Notes: generated by a model from the sequence alone, not told the origin. 64,000 nucleotides of DNA from Apiospora phragmitis (GCA_038363925.1 JAQQWL010000006.1:5250501-5314500); one strand, 5' to 3'. Positions 12,201 to 25,699 are shown, numbered from the stretch's first letter. Numbers and translations: made by a program.

Positions 12201-12496
12201 GCATGTAATGTTTATTGAATGCTGCGTATACTCGCCGCTGATTGTTCTGTAAATACTGCGTATTATCCACTGAATCAGACCGTCCGATAAATACAGCGTA
12301 CTTATTACTCACCGCGCTGCGCATAATAGGCATTCAATAGAAAAATTGAAAGTTGTATTCAATATAAATCGCCGCACTAAGTTTATTTAAACGCCCTACT
12401 TTCTTCACGAATCACTCAATAACTCTTCCCTCAACACAACATCTTCCTCTCGGAAACCGCCCCCCCCCCTTTGCCACCAACAACGACAACAACACC

Positions 12497-13203
12497 ATGC
12501 CTACCAGAACCAATGAGCTAGCCAAGGAGGCCCCAGAGCCGCGCTCCGATCTGGCCTGGGCCGGTGAGGGCAACTTCCACGGCCGCCTCGCCGACGAGGG
12601 CCGCTACGTCATCTGCGATCTGCCCCCCATGCGCCCCGACCACCGCAAGGTCTGCGGCGCCAGCATCCGCAACGAGGAGCACAGCCTGCGCTCCCACTAC
12701 TGCCGCGAGCACACGAACAAGGCCCACGCCCGCGACATGTTCAAAGGCGAAGACGGGGACCCGCGCCCCTGGAAGTGCGCCGTGGCCTGTGGCGCCACCC
12801 ACGAGAACTGGGCCGCCCACTACCAGCACATCCGGAGCGTCCACGGGTTCCGTGGCAAGTCAAAGCGCATCCGCGAGGGTGGCGGCGTCTTGAAGAGCGG
12901 CGTAAGTTGTTCCATACACCGATTCACGCTGGGGTCACTCGACTTATCCTGTCTTGTCGCTTCCATCTTCGTTACTAATCTCTTGAACTTTTCTTTGTCT
13001 TCTAGTGCACTATCGACAAGACGTTGAAGAACCAGATCGTCGAACCCGTGTGGGTCGACAGCGAGGAGGACGACGTCAAGGAGGGGGACGACAAGGACAA
13101 GGTCAAGCTTCCCAAAGCCGAGCCATATTGGATGGGCTATAACAACGGCAGCCAAGGTCCCCCCGGTGGCGCGGCTGGCGGTCAGTTCACAGCCTCCTAT
13201 TAA
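12497..13203 (+). CDS. C2H2-type zinc-finger-like protein
   Basis: Two exons, 12497-12901 and 13006-13203, with a 104-base GTAAGT...TAG intron in phase 0, encode 200 residues. Residues 94-116 fit a classical C2H2 finger: Cys94-x3-Cys98-x12-His111-x4-His116. A preceding segment (Cys40, Cys53, His67, His72) looks like a degenerate finger with a long Cys-Cys loop. The second exon is acidic and lysine-rich, then Gly/Pro-rich. I do not recognise a named family; a nuclear nucleic-acid-binding role is a guess from the finger. Minisatellites with a GGACGG core flank the gene on both sides within about 1.2 kb. Confidence 0.75.
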
Positions 13204-14702
13204 GCGAGAAACGAGTAAGTATATTCGCCCCCTATAATAATAGCCGCACGGACTAAATCGTATACTGGGCCCGTGCGGCTATTATAAAAGAATAGGTCCG
13301 TGCTAACTATATTGCTTTTTATAGACCCTTTCGGACGGAAGACACTCATCGGACGGAGATCCCCTTGAGACGGAATAAATGATACGGAATGATTACCCTT
13401 TTCTGAATGGCCACGAGGCTTTTCTATATAGATGGAGATAGCAAACTGAGGCATCATTTTCTGTAGGCGCTGTCCCTGCTGGTAACCCCGACATCAGACG
13501 ATTCATGGATACAATGCAGTGATTTAGTAATATTCGACCGTCTGATCCTGATATTCGACTGTCGGATGGTGATATTTGTACGTCTGATAGTAATATCTGT
13601 CCGTTTGATGGTGATATTCGTCCGTCTGATGGTGACATTTGTCCGTGAAATGCAATCAGACGAATTTATTAGGCAAGCCAGTAACTCACAAGCCTCGTTT
13701 CTATGTGGCGGTAGCGAGGTCTTGGGAAACCGTATAGCCTGCGTGTGATAACCTTCCGTCCGGTTCCTGGCATTCCACTAACGCATACAGGATGATGACA
13801 CACGCACAGAGAGAGCCGTAGAGGCAGGGAAATAAATTCATGGGAATCATTTCCTATTTGCACCGCAAAGATTCAAGTCGCATGGCTATCCTGGCTGGCT
13901 GCCTACAGGGCGTTTGAGAAAGTGACTCTGGCATTGAGAACGGCGGGCGTGCCATTCCCCGTATGCATGTCAAGATCGAGGTAGTAGCTAGCTTGACGGA
14001 ATGGACGGAGGAATTGCGCCAGAATTGACAGCATACGTTTCTAAGGTAATAATTACTTGCTTTGCAACGGCTTTATTGTGTCGAGTTACTCCGTGCCAAT
14101 ATGTATGGGTAATTATTAAGTTGCAATATAATTGAATATGGAGGCTGAACCTTAAGGCAATTACGTGGTTGTATAAAATGGAGAGAAAAGAATTGAAAAT
14201 AAATAAATAAATTCCTGGACTTGTGGGCTATCGGATCTTCGAGCTGAACCGCCGGGGCGCTCAGCGGTTCATTGCAGCATGTGAACAGGTCCGTGATGTT
14301 CATGTTTGATTGTGCATAAATAAGACTTGGGATAGGCCTAATAACCTGTTAATTCGGTGGCCCCCTTGTTTCGCTCTTTGTGGTAGTGGGAAGCGATTCT
14401 AGAATGCATTTCCCATCTCTAAATGCTATTATTCCAGTACAGGCTTGGATGGATATTGTTCGCCGAAGCTCGCCGAAGTTTCTTTCTTTTTTACTTATCA
14501 GACGTAAATGGTGGTTCATTCTTTCTTATTCCTGGTAGAATCGCCGAAGAAATTTCTTCCTTCTCTACTTATCAGACGCAAATTGTGGTTCAGCCTTCCT
14601 TGCCACTAATAGATCAAAGCAAACTTTCCCTAGATAGACCACTCGTCAGTCAAAATGACTTAACACAGCCTCCCCTCGCCCCCTCATGCTATGATGTCTC
14701 AC
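13204..14702. other. Intergenic region with GGACGG motifs and a 21-bp array
   Basis: The 3' flanks of two convergent genes. Scattered GGACGGA words occur at 13333-13375, and the 21-bp array lies at 13529-13654. From 14050 to 14690 the sequence is AT-leaning and non-coding. Confidence 0.5.
13529..13654. repeat. 21-bp minisatellite, six units
   Basis: Six adjacent 21-base units, consensus GATATTCGTCCGTCTGATGGT, at 13529, 13550, 13571, 13592, 13613 and 13634, each with 2-6 differences. Read on the minus strand, the unit is a 7-residue repeat like SPSDGRI, but no start, splice or conserved protein supports a gene. Confidence 0.9.
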
Positions 14703-14725
14703 TCACATTTCTGGATTCGTCTCAC

Positions 14726-15922
14726 TTACTTCTTGGCCTCCTCCTGCTGCCCCTGCATAATCCACTTGCGCGCCTCGGCCGCGTACTTCTCCTCCTCCTC
14801 CTTGGTCTTGGGCCGCTTCTCCTCCTCGGTGGCGGGCGGCACGTCGGCGCCCTTCTCGAAGGCGGGCCTCGCGCGCAGCTTCTCCATCCAGGCCTTGAGG
14901 GCGGGGGAACTCGTCCAAGTCAATACCGGCCCATGCTGTTGGTTACAAAGCGTTAGCACTGTGAGTCAAGTCAACCCGAGAGGGGGAGGTGGGAGGGAGA
15001 GAGGAAACATGGTGGTGGTATGGAAGGAAGGAACGTACAGCCAGCTTTGACCCAGCCCCAGCACGAAATGTCGGCAATGGTGCAGCGGTCACCGACCAGG
15101 TAGCCCGACTTAGACTTGGCCAGATGGGTGTCCATGACGCGGTAAAGGCGGCGCGTCTCGTTCTGGTAGCGGTCGATGCCGTACTGGATCTTCTCAGGGG
15201 CGTAGCCTTTGATGCACTCATGTCAGCTTACAACTTCCGAGCTTTCTTTCTTCGCACCAGTAAAAGAGGCGGCCACATACGGAAGAAGTGGTTCGCCTGG
15301 CCCTGCATGGGTCCGAGGCCACCCATTTGCCACATTATCTATATCACTTGGCATCAGCAACATGTCCTCAGCAAGGTCGGGACGGTCCGGGAACCAACTT
15401 ACCCAGTTGTTGATTTCGTAGTACTTCCGGGTACCCCTCGGGTACGAGATCTTGTGCTCGGTGTCATAGCGGTCTACAAGATACTGCAAGATGGAGCCGC
15501 TCTCGGAGATATGGATGGGCTTGCCGTCCTCAAACTTGTCCTTCACCGGGTGTCAGTGGGTGCCGCGGATAGCAGATCGGCCTGGCTGGGGAACTTACTG
15601 TGATGGCCGGGATGCGGCCGTTGGGGTTGATCTCGAGGAACCAGGGTTCCTAGAACCGCGTTATGCATCAGTTTCGCTGCTCGCCAGCATCATCCCATGA
15701 GCAGGATGGCCTGAGAGAGAGGCACCTACCTTCTGCTCGTTCTTCGCGAAGCTAATGGCGTGGGTCTATGTGCGGGGTGTTAGTCTCCGTCTCTCTGTCT
15801 GTGTCAGAAGAGTCAGTTGCGATACGAACCTTGTACTCGAGTCCCAGCTCTTCCAAGGCGATGGAGGCCTTGATGCCGTTGGGAGTGCGGACGGTATACA
15901 GGGTGATATCAGAAGGCGCCAT
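14726..15922 (-). CDS. Glutathione S-transferase, frame broken near the C-terminus
   Basis: Seven exons (15922-15830, 15765-15730, 15649-15599, 15540-15403, 15338-15281, 15206-15039, 14935-14726) fit in phase. The thioredoxin-like N-domain starts MAPSDITLYTVRTPNGIKAS and has NPNGRIPAIT and the glutathione-binding Glu73-Ser74 in HISESGSILQY. The all-helical C-domain contains MQGQANHFFRYAPEKIQYGI and DRCTIADISCWGWV. It is close to the fungal Ure2p/GST group: cytosolic conjugation or reduction with glutathione. In the last exon the frame of WAGIDLDEF runs into a +1 shift at a run of five Gs (14903-14907, plus strand). Without one of them the protein continues as PALKAWMEKL and ends at 14726 (250 residues). 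As written it ends at 14703 (258 residues) with an unrelated tail. Confidence 0.88.
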
Positions 15923-16894
15923 GGTAACGGTAGTGGGTGTGCTGCGGAGCTGTGCTGTGAGCTAAAAGTTGCTGCCAAGCTTGGGGTGTAAGACTACGAA
16001 CTGATGAGGATGATAGCTGTATACAATTATGGGATAGGAGCTGATAGTATTCAAGGCACTTGATGGAAGAAGTTGAAGTTGAGCCAGTATATATACAAGG
16101 TCAAGTTCTCAAGATGCAACCATTCATTTCTCCAGTTGTAAGTAATGCATCATGTCGGGCCAGAAATTCTCCAATCCCCCGCTTTTGCATCGATCAAGAT
16201 TCCTTGATTACAAACCGAGCTTACAGAGTAGAAAATGGGTCCGTCCCATTTTCGAAGAACGTCGATACGCAACACAGACTGCGTGGAAACCATATATCCC
16301 GAAAGCGCGACGATAGATTTGTCAACGACATGACCAGTAATCAGAGGGACTGACATGCAGCTGTGTTGAAAGTACCCAACCTACCGACCTATGGCGTGGC
16401 CAATATTACACACCAACATGTATATGTAAGACCTTCTTAAGTTTTACCTACACAACATCGTTGGCAAGAGCGCCGAATTTCGTGTGCAGTGCAGCTGGTG
16501 GTTGAAGGTACACGAGAGTAGTTCGGCGTCATCGGACATCTCGTCATGATCCTGCAAGAACTTGGCGCAGTAGGGACACATTGAGCCACGTCAACATATA
16601 GCAATAGCACCGCAGCAGCAGGGAGAGATGGACGCATCGACGGAGAAAAGATCTATACACTAGTACACTGGCGCAAGGAGGCGCGCCTTTATTGGTGACC
16701 ACCACATGCCGACATGTCCCCCGACTCTGTGTCCTCCGACCCGTCGACCGCAGCCAAAACGGGTCTCGCGGGCCTCAGCCAGACTCTTTCAGTCCGCGTC
16801 CCAGCATCTTTCATGATGTCATGTGTTCTACCATCCGAGGGGCCCGTCGAGATGTCGACGATATGTTGCGTTTTAATATACAGGTCGGATAAGT
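15923..16894. other. Intergenic region, nothing coding recognised
   Basis: Promoter side of the GST and 3' flank of the acyl carrier protein gene. Only short random open frames were seen. Confidence 0.45.
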
Positions 16895-17538
16895 TTAGTT
16901 GGCATCGGGTTGGCTGATGATGTACTCAACGGCCTTGTCCACTGTTGGAGGGGTTATATCATATTAGCCACTGTACGTCCGAGAAAGCTGTGCCATACAG
17001 AAGAAACATGGGACTTACCGCTGTGGATGGCATCGGCCTCCTTGTCCGGGATCTCGATGCTGAACTCCTCCTCTATCGCCATGACTACCTCGACGGTATC
17101 CAAGCTGTCCAAGCCCAGGTCGTTTGAGAAGTGGGCAGTGGGCTTGATCTGTACGCAATCATGTCAGTCCAGCTGTTTCTTGATATAGAAAATAGCTACT
17201 CCAGTTGGGTCCGCCAGATGGGAAAGAAAGCCCCCTTCCCACTCGGGCTCTTATCATCCCCAATTGTCCGGACCCAACGGAAAGATTGTAGATAGTGGCA
17301 CACGTACGTTGCTCGGGTCGTTGACCTTGTCGAAGCCCGACAGGATGCCCATAATGCGGCCCTCGACCTCCTCCTTCTTCAGGCCGGCGGCGGCAGAGTA
17401 CATGCGCACCGTCTTGAAGGCGGCCACTCGCGACGTGGGGGCGGCGGCGAGAACTCTGGAGACGGGTGCGCGGGCGACGGGGCGCGCAGCAGCCCGGGAA
17501 GCCGCGGCGGCAGTGCGGATCAAAGCAGTTCGGAACAT
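16895..17538 (-). CDS. NDUFAB1: Mitochondrial acyl carrier protein / complex I SDAP subunit
   Basis: Three exons (17538-17308, 17148-17019, 16941-16895) encode 135 residues. The first 45 or so are rich in Ala and Arg without acidic residues, a mitochondrial presequence. The carrier domain contains [20 protein letters not shown], with Ser92 as the 4'-phosphopantetheine attachment site, and ends in [15 protein letters not shown]. In fungi this protein carries acyl chains for mitochondrial fatty acid (lipoate) synthesis and is an accessory subunit of NADH:ubiquinone oxidoreductase. An in-frame ATG further upstream (17577) exists, but the chosen start gives the expected presequence. The next gene upstream on the strand is another complex I subunit. 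Confidence 0.95.
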
Positions 17539-18194
17539 TTTGACGGGTGATATCGGTTTGCGGTTTGCCGGGCTCAATTGATTAAGTAGAAGGAGCGTGG
17601 ATAGCAGAGGTCGGACTTGTTGGGGGAGACGATTCGTGGATGCTGGAATTATGGAGTGGGAGCTTCAAATGAAGGTCATGATAAATTTCTCGTCACCAGC
17701 AGAGCGAGCAACCCAGGCCAGCTGTCGGAGCTTAGCGCATCCTGGATGCCCCGAGCCGAGCTCGGGCCAACCCTCTATGTTCTGTGGCTTGGATCTGAGC
17801 GATTGAGCTAAGTTCACGTGACTTTCCCCCAGAGCTTTGCTTCAACTGTCTTAGCCGTAGAAAATGTTCAGAATCGTCATGATTGTACCAAATCGCCACT
17901 TGAGGCTTCGATCAAACGAAACAAACACATAAAGAAGTTGCAGTAGGTAGGTTCAGATTGGCGTTTTACGTGAACCAATGGCTAGAATCAATGTCTACGA
18001 ATACAATCGCACGCCCTAGCGCAATATGCTGCGGCGATTTTCAAGTACTCAATGCACACACTCGGCAACGAGGCAACCCCTAGACGCCCGAATTGGGAGT
18101 TTTACAAATGAGATGGTGCTTTTGCTCTTGTTAATATGTACAAGCCGGTATATCAATGTCCCCCGTCCGAACTCCACTCTGCCTCTATGCGGGC
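17539..18194. other. Intergenic region between two complex I genes
   Basis: This 656-base stretch is the promoter region of the acyl carrier protein gene and the 3' flank of the NDUFS8-type gene. No further open frame is convincing. Confidence 0.5.
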
Positions 18195-18991
<797 letters not shown>

Positions 18992-21900
18992 GATTGCGCC
19001 GATTCGCAATGTCGGGATGGGCGATTGAGGAGGAGGGGTGGAGGGGAGAGGTGTCGTCGTCGGTCCGGCTTGGAAATTTGGGCAGTCAATTGGCAAATCC
19101 AAGGAGCTTTGAGGTCATGATGGCTTTCGGGTCTTCGGGAGTGGGCCACCGATTACAAAGGAGCCACTGTGAATGGCCGGAGCTCCAGAGGTGGGGCACT
19201 CTACGCTTTGGCGTGGCTGACACCTGTGGCTGCACTTATCCAACTTCAAACTGATTTTGCCCAGCAAGATGTCTTCATGATTCATCGAGAAGTCTTCTTA
19301 CCAATCCAATCCGCTTAGTCCGTCGATCTTTCCAGTACACAGTTACTGAACCAAAGGGGACTGACTCTCAACTGATTGGCCAGCTAACCAATGGCGCCTT
19401 AAAGTGTGTGAACTTTGGGTAACATTGACCAGTATCTAATGCACCCACCATTTCTGACACTGAGCTCCCTCTAGCTGTAAGGTTAAATCCCATGTCTGCT
19501 CTCGCATGGTTGCACACTAGCAGCCCATCAATATAGCTTTCCAGAACAAGGGTATCTTCTTTCGTCATACCTCTCCTGAATCCGGCTGCCCATGTGGGCA
19601 TCAAAAACTCATGTGAAGTGGTATTACTCAGAACAGGTTAGGTTTACTGGTGTGGCCAGTAGGCCCTCATTGCTCATCTTCAAAGGCTTAGGCAGACATG
19701 ATAAAGGCATGTAGAGGTCCAATTCTAGTCATTGAGTCCACAGCGGAATATTTTCGAAGTATCTGCCTGCTCAAGATTGCAGATTGCAACAGAACGCACC
19801 TAACCGAAGCCGACTTCAGCGAAAGGGGGACCTTGAGTTATATTCAAATGATATATATCCGCCGTTTTGGTGTCATTCAGAGAAACATGATCTAATAGCG
19901 AGCTGGCTCAGTGTTGTGTTACTCTCATAGACAACGCTGGCTCTGGCGATATGGCCATCTTTTACTCCTTGATGTCACAAAAAGCTTTTGTGGCAATATA
20001 CGTCATAAATCTTTTACACACATTCATAACTTCAATAACAGGAGAGAACTATCACTATTAAGATCTGGAATTTGACTGTATCCTGGTCACTCAACCTACA
20101 GCTTCTCTCTGTCTACTGGCGGATCACCACTGATATGTAAGCTCTGTAAGAAGAAAGGAAGTAGATGTGACCTGACCTTGATAGTGTTTTTTCTACCCCC
20201 TTCGCTTTTGATGGGCTTGCTTGATACCGGATCGAACCTATTGGAAAGCAATGAACTTATCTCAGGTCAAATTCATAGGGCAGACCTACATGTTACTGTG
20301 AAGTCTTATATTAGTTATCACCGAAACCTGCCCTCCTACACACGACCAGTAATCACCGGCTTCAATGACACGCGCACCGGAAAGCCAAGAGCTTCTACTA
20401 TCGTAGCATGGCTTGACATCGTCGTTTGCGTACCTAGTTCCTCATCCTTCAGAAAAACAAGTTCAGGTGATATAAGACCAAAATATGATTCTTAGAGGAA
20501 GGGGAACCAGGGACGGAGGGGAGAAAAGGGATTTGCAGAAGTAAAACGAAACTCCCAAGCAGAAACACACCTCAAGTACAGTGCCGCGAATCGAAAGCGA
20601 GGCCGATCGATGACAACCACCATGGATTTTACCACGGAACCATGAATTCCTGGTAGAGGCTACAGACTCATTGGATGAAGTAGCCCACTTTCATAACAAT
20701 GATTATGACTACAGGAAGTTCCCGCCCCTCTTGCCGCAATGAAAATCGTACGAGAAGCGTTGGGATATCGATAACTGATACGGTAATCACGCATGAAGAT
20801 GTCCAGAGCTGCAAACGGGATATCCCGGCCCACTTAATATGAACGTGAGCAACAAGAAACTTACTCAGACATTGGTTTGAAGGCTGTAACTAGTATCTTG
20901 ACTCAAGTCGTGAGGGAAGTATAGTTTCCTTCAGCAAGGTCAGAACTACAGCATCTAGTCCTCGGTCTCAATGGTCGAAAGGCCACTATGTAAATACAGG
21001 AGCAATTTCAGCATCAGGATGCGGCACTGCTTATCACTGTGCCTAGATTAGGAGGCCTTGCTTGGCCCAGCCGATATTGGTACCGAGTTGCTTGAAGACA
21101 CTTGGAACGAGTTGTATAAGCCAAAGCGGGAACGGAGAGGAAATTGAGCCAAGAATAAAGACTTGTATCGATGACGCGGAACATTTTGGTAGATACGGGC
21201 AATAAAGCCCAAAATACTTAGCTCCAGCACAAATACTTTGTCTAAATTGCTACACCTTGTGGCATGGGAGGGAGAAGCTGCCTATCGACATGGCTGTCTT
21301 GGCTACGTAAACTAGCCGGCACGACATACGCAGCTAACCCATGCTCTCAGAGCAAACAGAACAGGCTTTAGGACGACTGGGCTTTAGGACTAAGGCACGC
21401 CGGCACTCAATGCTTTGTGGAGCTGTAGTGGTGTTATGCAAGTCAGGGGTTGTTTGCCTACCAATCGGAGGCGGTACCATACGTCTGGGTTACTGCCGAT
21501 CACACTGCCAAAGCACTTAACTAGATAAAAGCTACTGCAAGCATGGAAGTGGAAGGCCCTGACTAAGGTCCTGGGAATGCTTCCGAGGAATTGCAGTTCG
21601 CGCAACCTGTGCTCCATATCACCAGGTCAAGAACATCATCCTGATCAGCAAGGGAGGTAGACTCGACTCCGAAAGGCTTCAACTCAGACAAGAATACTGT
21701 GGGACTGTGAAATGGTACGAACTAGGTAGGGCAGCATTCGTATAGAGTCCTGTTAGACTATCAGAGGAACTAGGTCAGGGCTTGTTGATCTGTCATGGTC
21801 ACAGTCCATGAGACGCGGAGCAAATATCGGAGTCCGGAAAGGGACCGCACATGTGAGTTCTTTTACAATTGAATGTTTTTAATGTCGCCTGGAACCAAAA

Positions 21901-22830
21901 ACACATAATTCTTATATGCAGCTTCACTCGATGGCGGTCAGAAAAGGTATCACAGGATTTTGCAATATAGATGCCGAGATACCGAGTATGCTAATTATAT
22001 AGTCAGGCATGGCAAAGGGGGCGTCTCTGCGTTGAACACAAGTTTATAAGCCGTGGATGAAGGGCAGCAGCATATATACCTCTTGCCATCACAGTCTGCT
22101 GCGGAATGGTTCTGAGGACGGGAGGTTACACGATGAATTCATAGTGGAATTGCAAATGTAGACGATTTACCCCTTCTCGCCCTTGCTTGATTCTTGGTAC
22201 ATATGGTCAAGCCATGGCCAAAATGTTAACGCAACGAGTGTATTCCACAGATGAATATGGGCCTTTGATGAGCTGATGCCCGGCGGCGAGCCGTGACCAA
22301 GAGCATAATTCACTTTACTGGAGTGATCGAGATTTGGACGTTAGAACGTGCGGAATGAACCGCTCGTTTTTGTCCGAGGTGGACACAAGTGGAGCGACCG
22401 CCTCAGATCGAACGTTTCCTAGCGCCATTGAGAACCGGCGAGCCACTGGACATGCCGACGGCGACGGAGAGAAGATAAAGGGGGATAAGAGCGAGAAGAC
22501 GAGAAGACTGAATGGAAGCTATAATGCGTGAGTGACCTATCGACATGCAGCGGCACACACTTTGTTGGATGATGTTGTTAAGAAAACATGGTGTGCTCAC
22601 CAGAGGAGTCTGGCAAGACAGGCCAGACAGGGCTCCCGGAGCGGGGCCCCTTTTGCCTGGTGACCTGGGGTCCGGGGAAGACCGAGGTTTCATTCAGCGC
22701 ATTTATAAGAGTAAAGGATTTAAATGCCCTGCACCACCCCTGTAACGATTTATTTACCCTATCGTTTTTTCTGCTGGATTTTAACGCTTTAGCCACCACC
22801 CCTCTTATTAAAGAAGTAGGCGACTTATTT
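18992..22830. other. 3.8-kb stretch without recognisable genes
   Basis: Base composition is ordinary and CpA is not depleted, so it is not a RIP block, yet all open frames are short and unlike any protein I know. The first few hundred bases would be the NDUFS8 promoter. A GC-richer patch lies at about 22590-22690, just before the AT-rich block starts near 22830. Confidence 0.5.
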
Positions 22831-23210
22831 TAAAGTAGTTTAATTTAAAAGATGAATAATATTTATTAATTATAATAGCTTTATTATTATTATTTTACGT
22901 TTTAATTCATAGCTTTAAACTTATTAACTTTAATATTATAACTTTTACTTTTAATAATTAAACTATTAATAAAAAGTTTAACTATAATTTAATTATTAAA
23001 ATATAATATATATAATATAAGCTTATTTTTTATTAATAAGAGATATTTATAACTTTAAAATATTAATAAAGCTAATTATAATTATTTTATAACTTTTAAT
23101 GAATTTTTTTACTAACTTTTTATAAAAAGTAATTTAATTAAACTTTACTTATTTATTTTATTATTATTTAATAAATTATATATTATAATACGTTTAAATT
23201 AACTATTACG

Positions 23211-23311
23211 CTATAAAATAAAAGCTTTAGAAATAACTAAATGATTATTTTTATCTAATTCTACGCCTTAAATACTACTCCGCGAGGGATTAACCCGCCG
23301 ATTATAATATT
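23211..23311 (+). repeat. Direct repeat, copy 1
   Basis: About 100 bases ending in CGCGAGGGATTAACCCGCCGAT, also found at 23542-23643. The differences are mainly C/T and G/A transitions. The two copies start 331 bases apart. They could be the ends of a small element or a simple duplication. Confidence 0.75.
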
Positions 23312-23541
23312 ATACCCTTTTTTAAGGGTATACCTTTATACTTAAAGCGATAAACTTTTAATAATCGTATAATTTATTTAAATTCGATATTAAAAAACTT
23401 TAAAGCTTTTATATAAAAATTTAATTCGTATAAAACCTTACTTATTTATTAACGATCTTATTTAAATAATTAAAAGAGCTTTTATTTAATAAATATAAAA
23501 ATCGAACCTACGTTATTTAATAAATACATTTAATTATTATA

Positions 23542-23643
23542 TTATAAAATAAAAGTTTCGGAAATAACTAAACGGTTATTTCTGTTTAATTCTACGCTTT
23601 AAGTGCTACCTCGCGAGGGATTAACCCGCCGATCGTATTATTA
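23542..23643 (+). repeat. Direct repeat, copy 2
   Basis: Partner of 23211-23311 and less mutated, for example GGAAATAACTAAACGGTTATT against AGAAATAACTAAATGATTATT. This fits unequal RIP of a duplication. Confidence 0.75.
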
Positions 23644-24579
23644 TATTATAATAAATTTTAATTTTTTTCTTATTTAATTTATTAAAGATATTAATTATAA
23701 AAGGGTTTAAAAATATCGCCTTTATTTTTTTAATAGAAATATTAATAAGTATCGCTTTAGTTTTTAATTACTTTTTAATTATAAAAGGCTTTTTAAAACT
23801 ATTATCTTAATTATATATATAGAGTTATTATAAAACTATTATTAATATTTTAAGCGGATTTTTAAAAAATAAATAAAACAAGCTTTCGTTATTATAAAAA
23901 GCTTATAACTATAAACGAAACCTTTTTTAAAAAACGCTTTATATTAATACTTTTTATTATCATAATAGTTAACGTTAATAAAAAGGGTTTAACTCTTACA
24001 TAAATAATACTTAAGTTTAAAAATAAGTCTTTATAGTTTTAATTTTTATAGTATTTAAAGTAGGTTATTTTAAAGCTTTTAAAATAACGAGGGGGTTTTA
24101 AGTTTAATTGTTCGTATAGTTTAATATTATTATTATATTAAAGATAATTTTATAACTAAGTTTTAAAAAAGCTTTACTACGCTTTTTTAAAACGTTACCC
24201 GCGTAATTATATTAAATTAATACAAGATAAATTTAAGAAAGATTTTATAATAAAAATAAAAAGCTATTGTTTATTTTCGTATAATCGAGCTAGTTTTTTA
24301 AATTAAAGCCTTTTATTATATAAAACGTGATAAATATAATTATAATAACTTAATTACATTCTTAAATAGTATTTTTAAAGTAAATTAAAAGCTTTTAATC
24401 TTTAAGCTTTAAACTCGTTTTAATATAAAGTTAACGTGGTTTATTACTAAGTCGACTATATTATTAAATCGGCCACTTTTTTTTAAATCTTACTATTTTT
24501 ATATAAATTAATTTAACTTTAACTTTTTAAATTAATTAAAATTATTCTTTATTCGATTCGTTATTTAATTTTATATCCT

Positions 24580-25370
24580 TTTTATATGTTCGCGTATTAT
24601 AACCTGTTTCGCCGTAAATATTATAGCGCCTTTTACCGGTCGCCCTCCGCTTCGACGGACCCCCCGTTCCGTATTTATCAGTCGCTGGACGCTTCCCTTT
24701 TACCTTCTCGCTCTATAGCTTTTAAATTCCTTTTATAATAAGGGCTTTTTTAAGCTAAACGCGCGATTTTTTAATTTTTCGGCACTTAAAAAGTATTAAA
24801 TTAACTTTTTATAAAATATATAATTAAGTTTTTATAAAGATTATTTTATATATTATTATATATATACCTTTTATTATTTAATTTATAACATTTAAAATTA
24901 GCGTCGAAAAGATTTTTTAATAAATAAAAATAAGAAATTTAATTACTTAATAAAGGTTAAACGGAGTTTAAAAGTTATAAGTTTTAATTATTTTTTAACG
25001 TAATGAATTAAATATAAACGTTTAAAAACGTGTATTTAATTTATTAATTATTTCGTTTAAATACTTATCGAAATATCGAATCTAGTTTAAACTCGTTTCG
25101 TTATTAATTTAGTCGTTAAAAGTCGGTTTAATTATTTAATCGCCCGGTAGGTTATATTCGCGATATTAGTTTACGAGGTAATATTAATTTTAAATAATTA
25201 AAAACGGCGATATATATTAACTTTACGAGTTAATATATTTAATAGCTGTTAACTATTTTCGATTATTAAATTAAATCGATTTCGTTTTTTTATTATAATC
25301 GATAAGTATTATAATAAATATTAACTCGATTATACTTATTATAAAGCCGGTTTTATTAAAATTTTATATA
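24580..25370 (+). mobile_element. Third, partial copy of the inverted-repeat unit
   Basis: By eye the order of landmarks follows that of arm 1 (25900-27020): a CGCCGTAAATATTATAGCG word, then ATATCGAATCTAGTTTAAAC and a TAGTCGTT word, then TTATAAAGCCGGTTTTATTAAA. It has the same orientation as arm 1, is shorter, and stops where the LTR fragment at 25371 begins. The identity of the element is unknown. Confidence 0.55.
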
Positions 25371-25690
25371 TTATAACGAACGCTATCTAAGTATGAAAAA
25401 AACCTAGTAAAATGTACTAAGGTTTATATTAATAATACGAGAGAGTATTTAAACGTGCGGTAAAATTAACGCTTTTACCGATATAGTGTATAGTAGCCGG
25501 GTCGTAACGTAGTAATAAGGGGTCGGGTAAAAGTATTTATATAATAGAGTCGTTAAGGCTGTTTACTTTATTAATAGATTAAAATTTAAATTTAAATTAA
25601 TTATTAAAGTAAAAAGTATTTATATAAAATATATAAGGAATTATTTATTATTATACATTTAATCTCTTTTTTATTAATTGTTTTTATTAT
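25371..25690 (-). mobile_element. RIP-mutated LTR fragment, reverse orientation
   Basis: Starts TATAACGAACGCT and follows the reverse complement of the solo LTR (from 30153 downward) for about 320 bases, including AATACGAGAGAGTATTTAAA and TATAAAATATATAAGG words. The remainder is replaced by arm 1 of the large inverted repeat. Confidence 0.7.
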
Positions 25691-25699
25691 TTAACTTTA

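Larger units (their letters stand above)
11151..12496. other. Divergent promoter region with minisatellites
   Basis: Lies between the transporter start and the zinc-finger gene start, which are transcribed divergently. It holds a 15-bp tandem array (11340-11399) and a degenerate 15-16-bp array (about 12105-12200). No coding sequence is recognised. The last 80 bases are a C-rich, CA-rich leader before the ATG at 12497. Confidence 0.5.
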
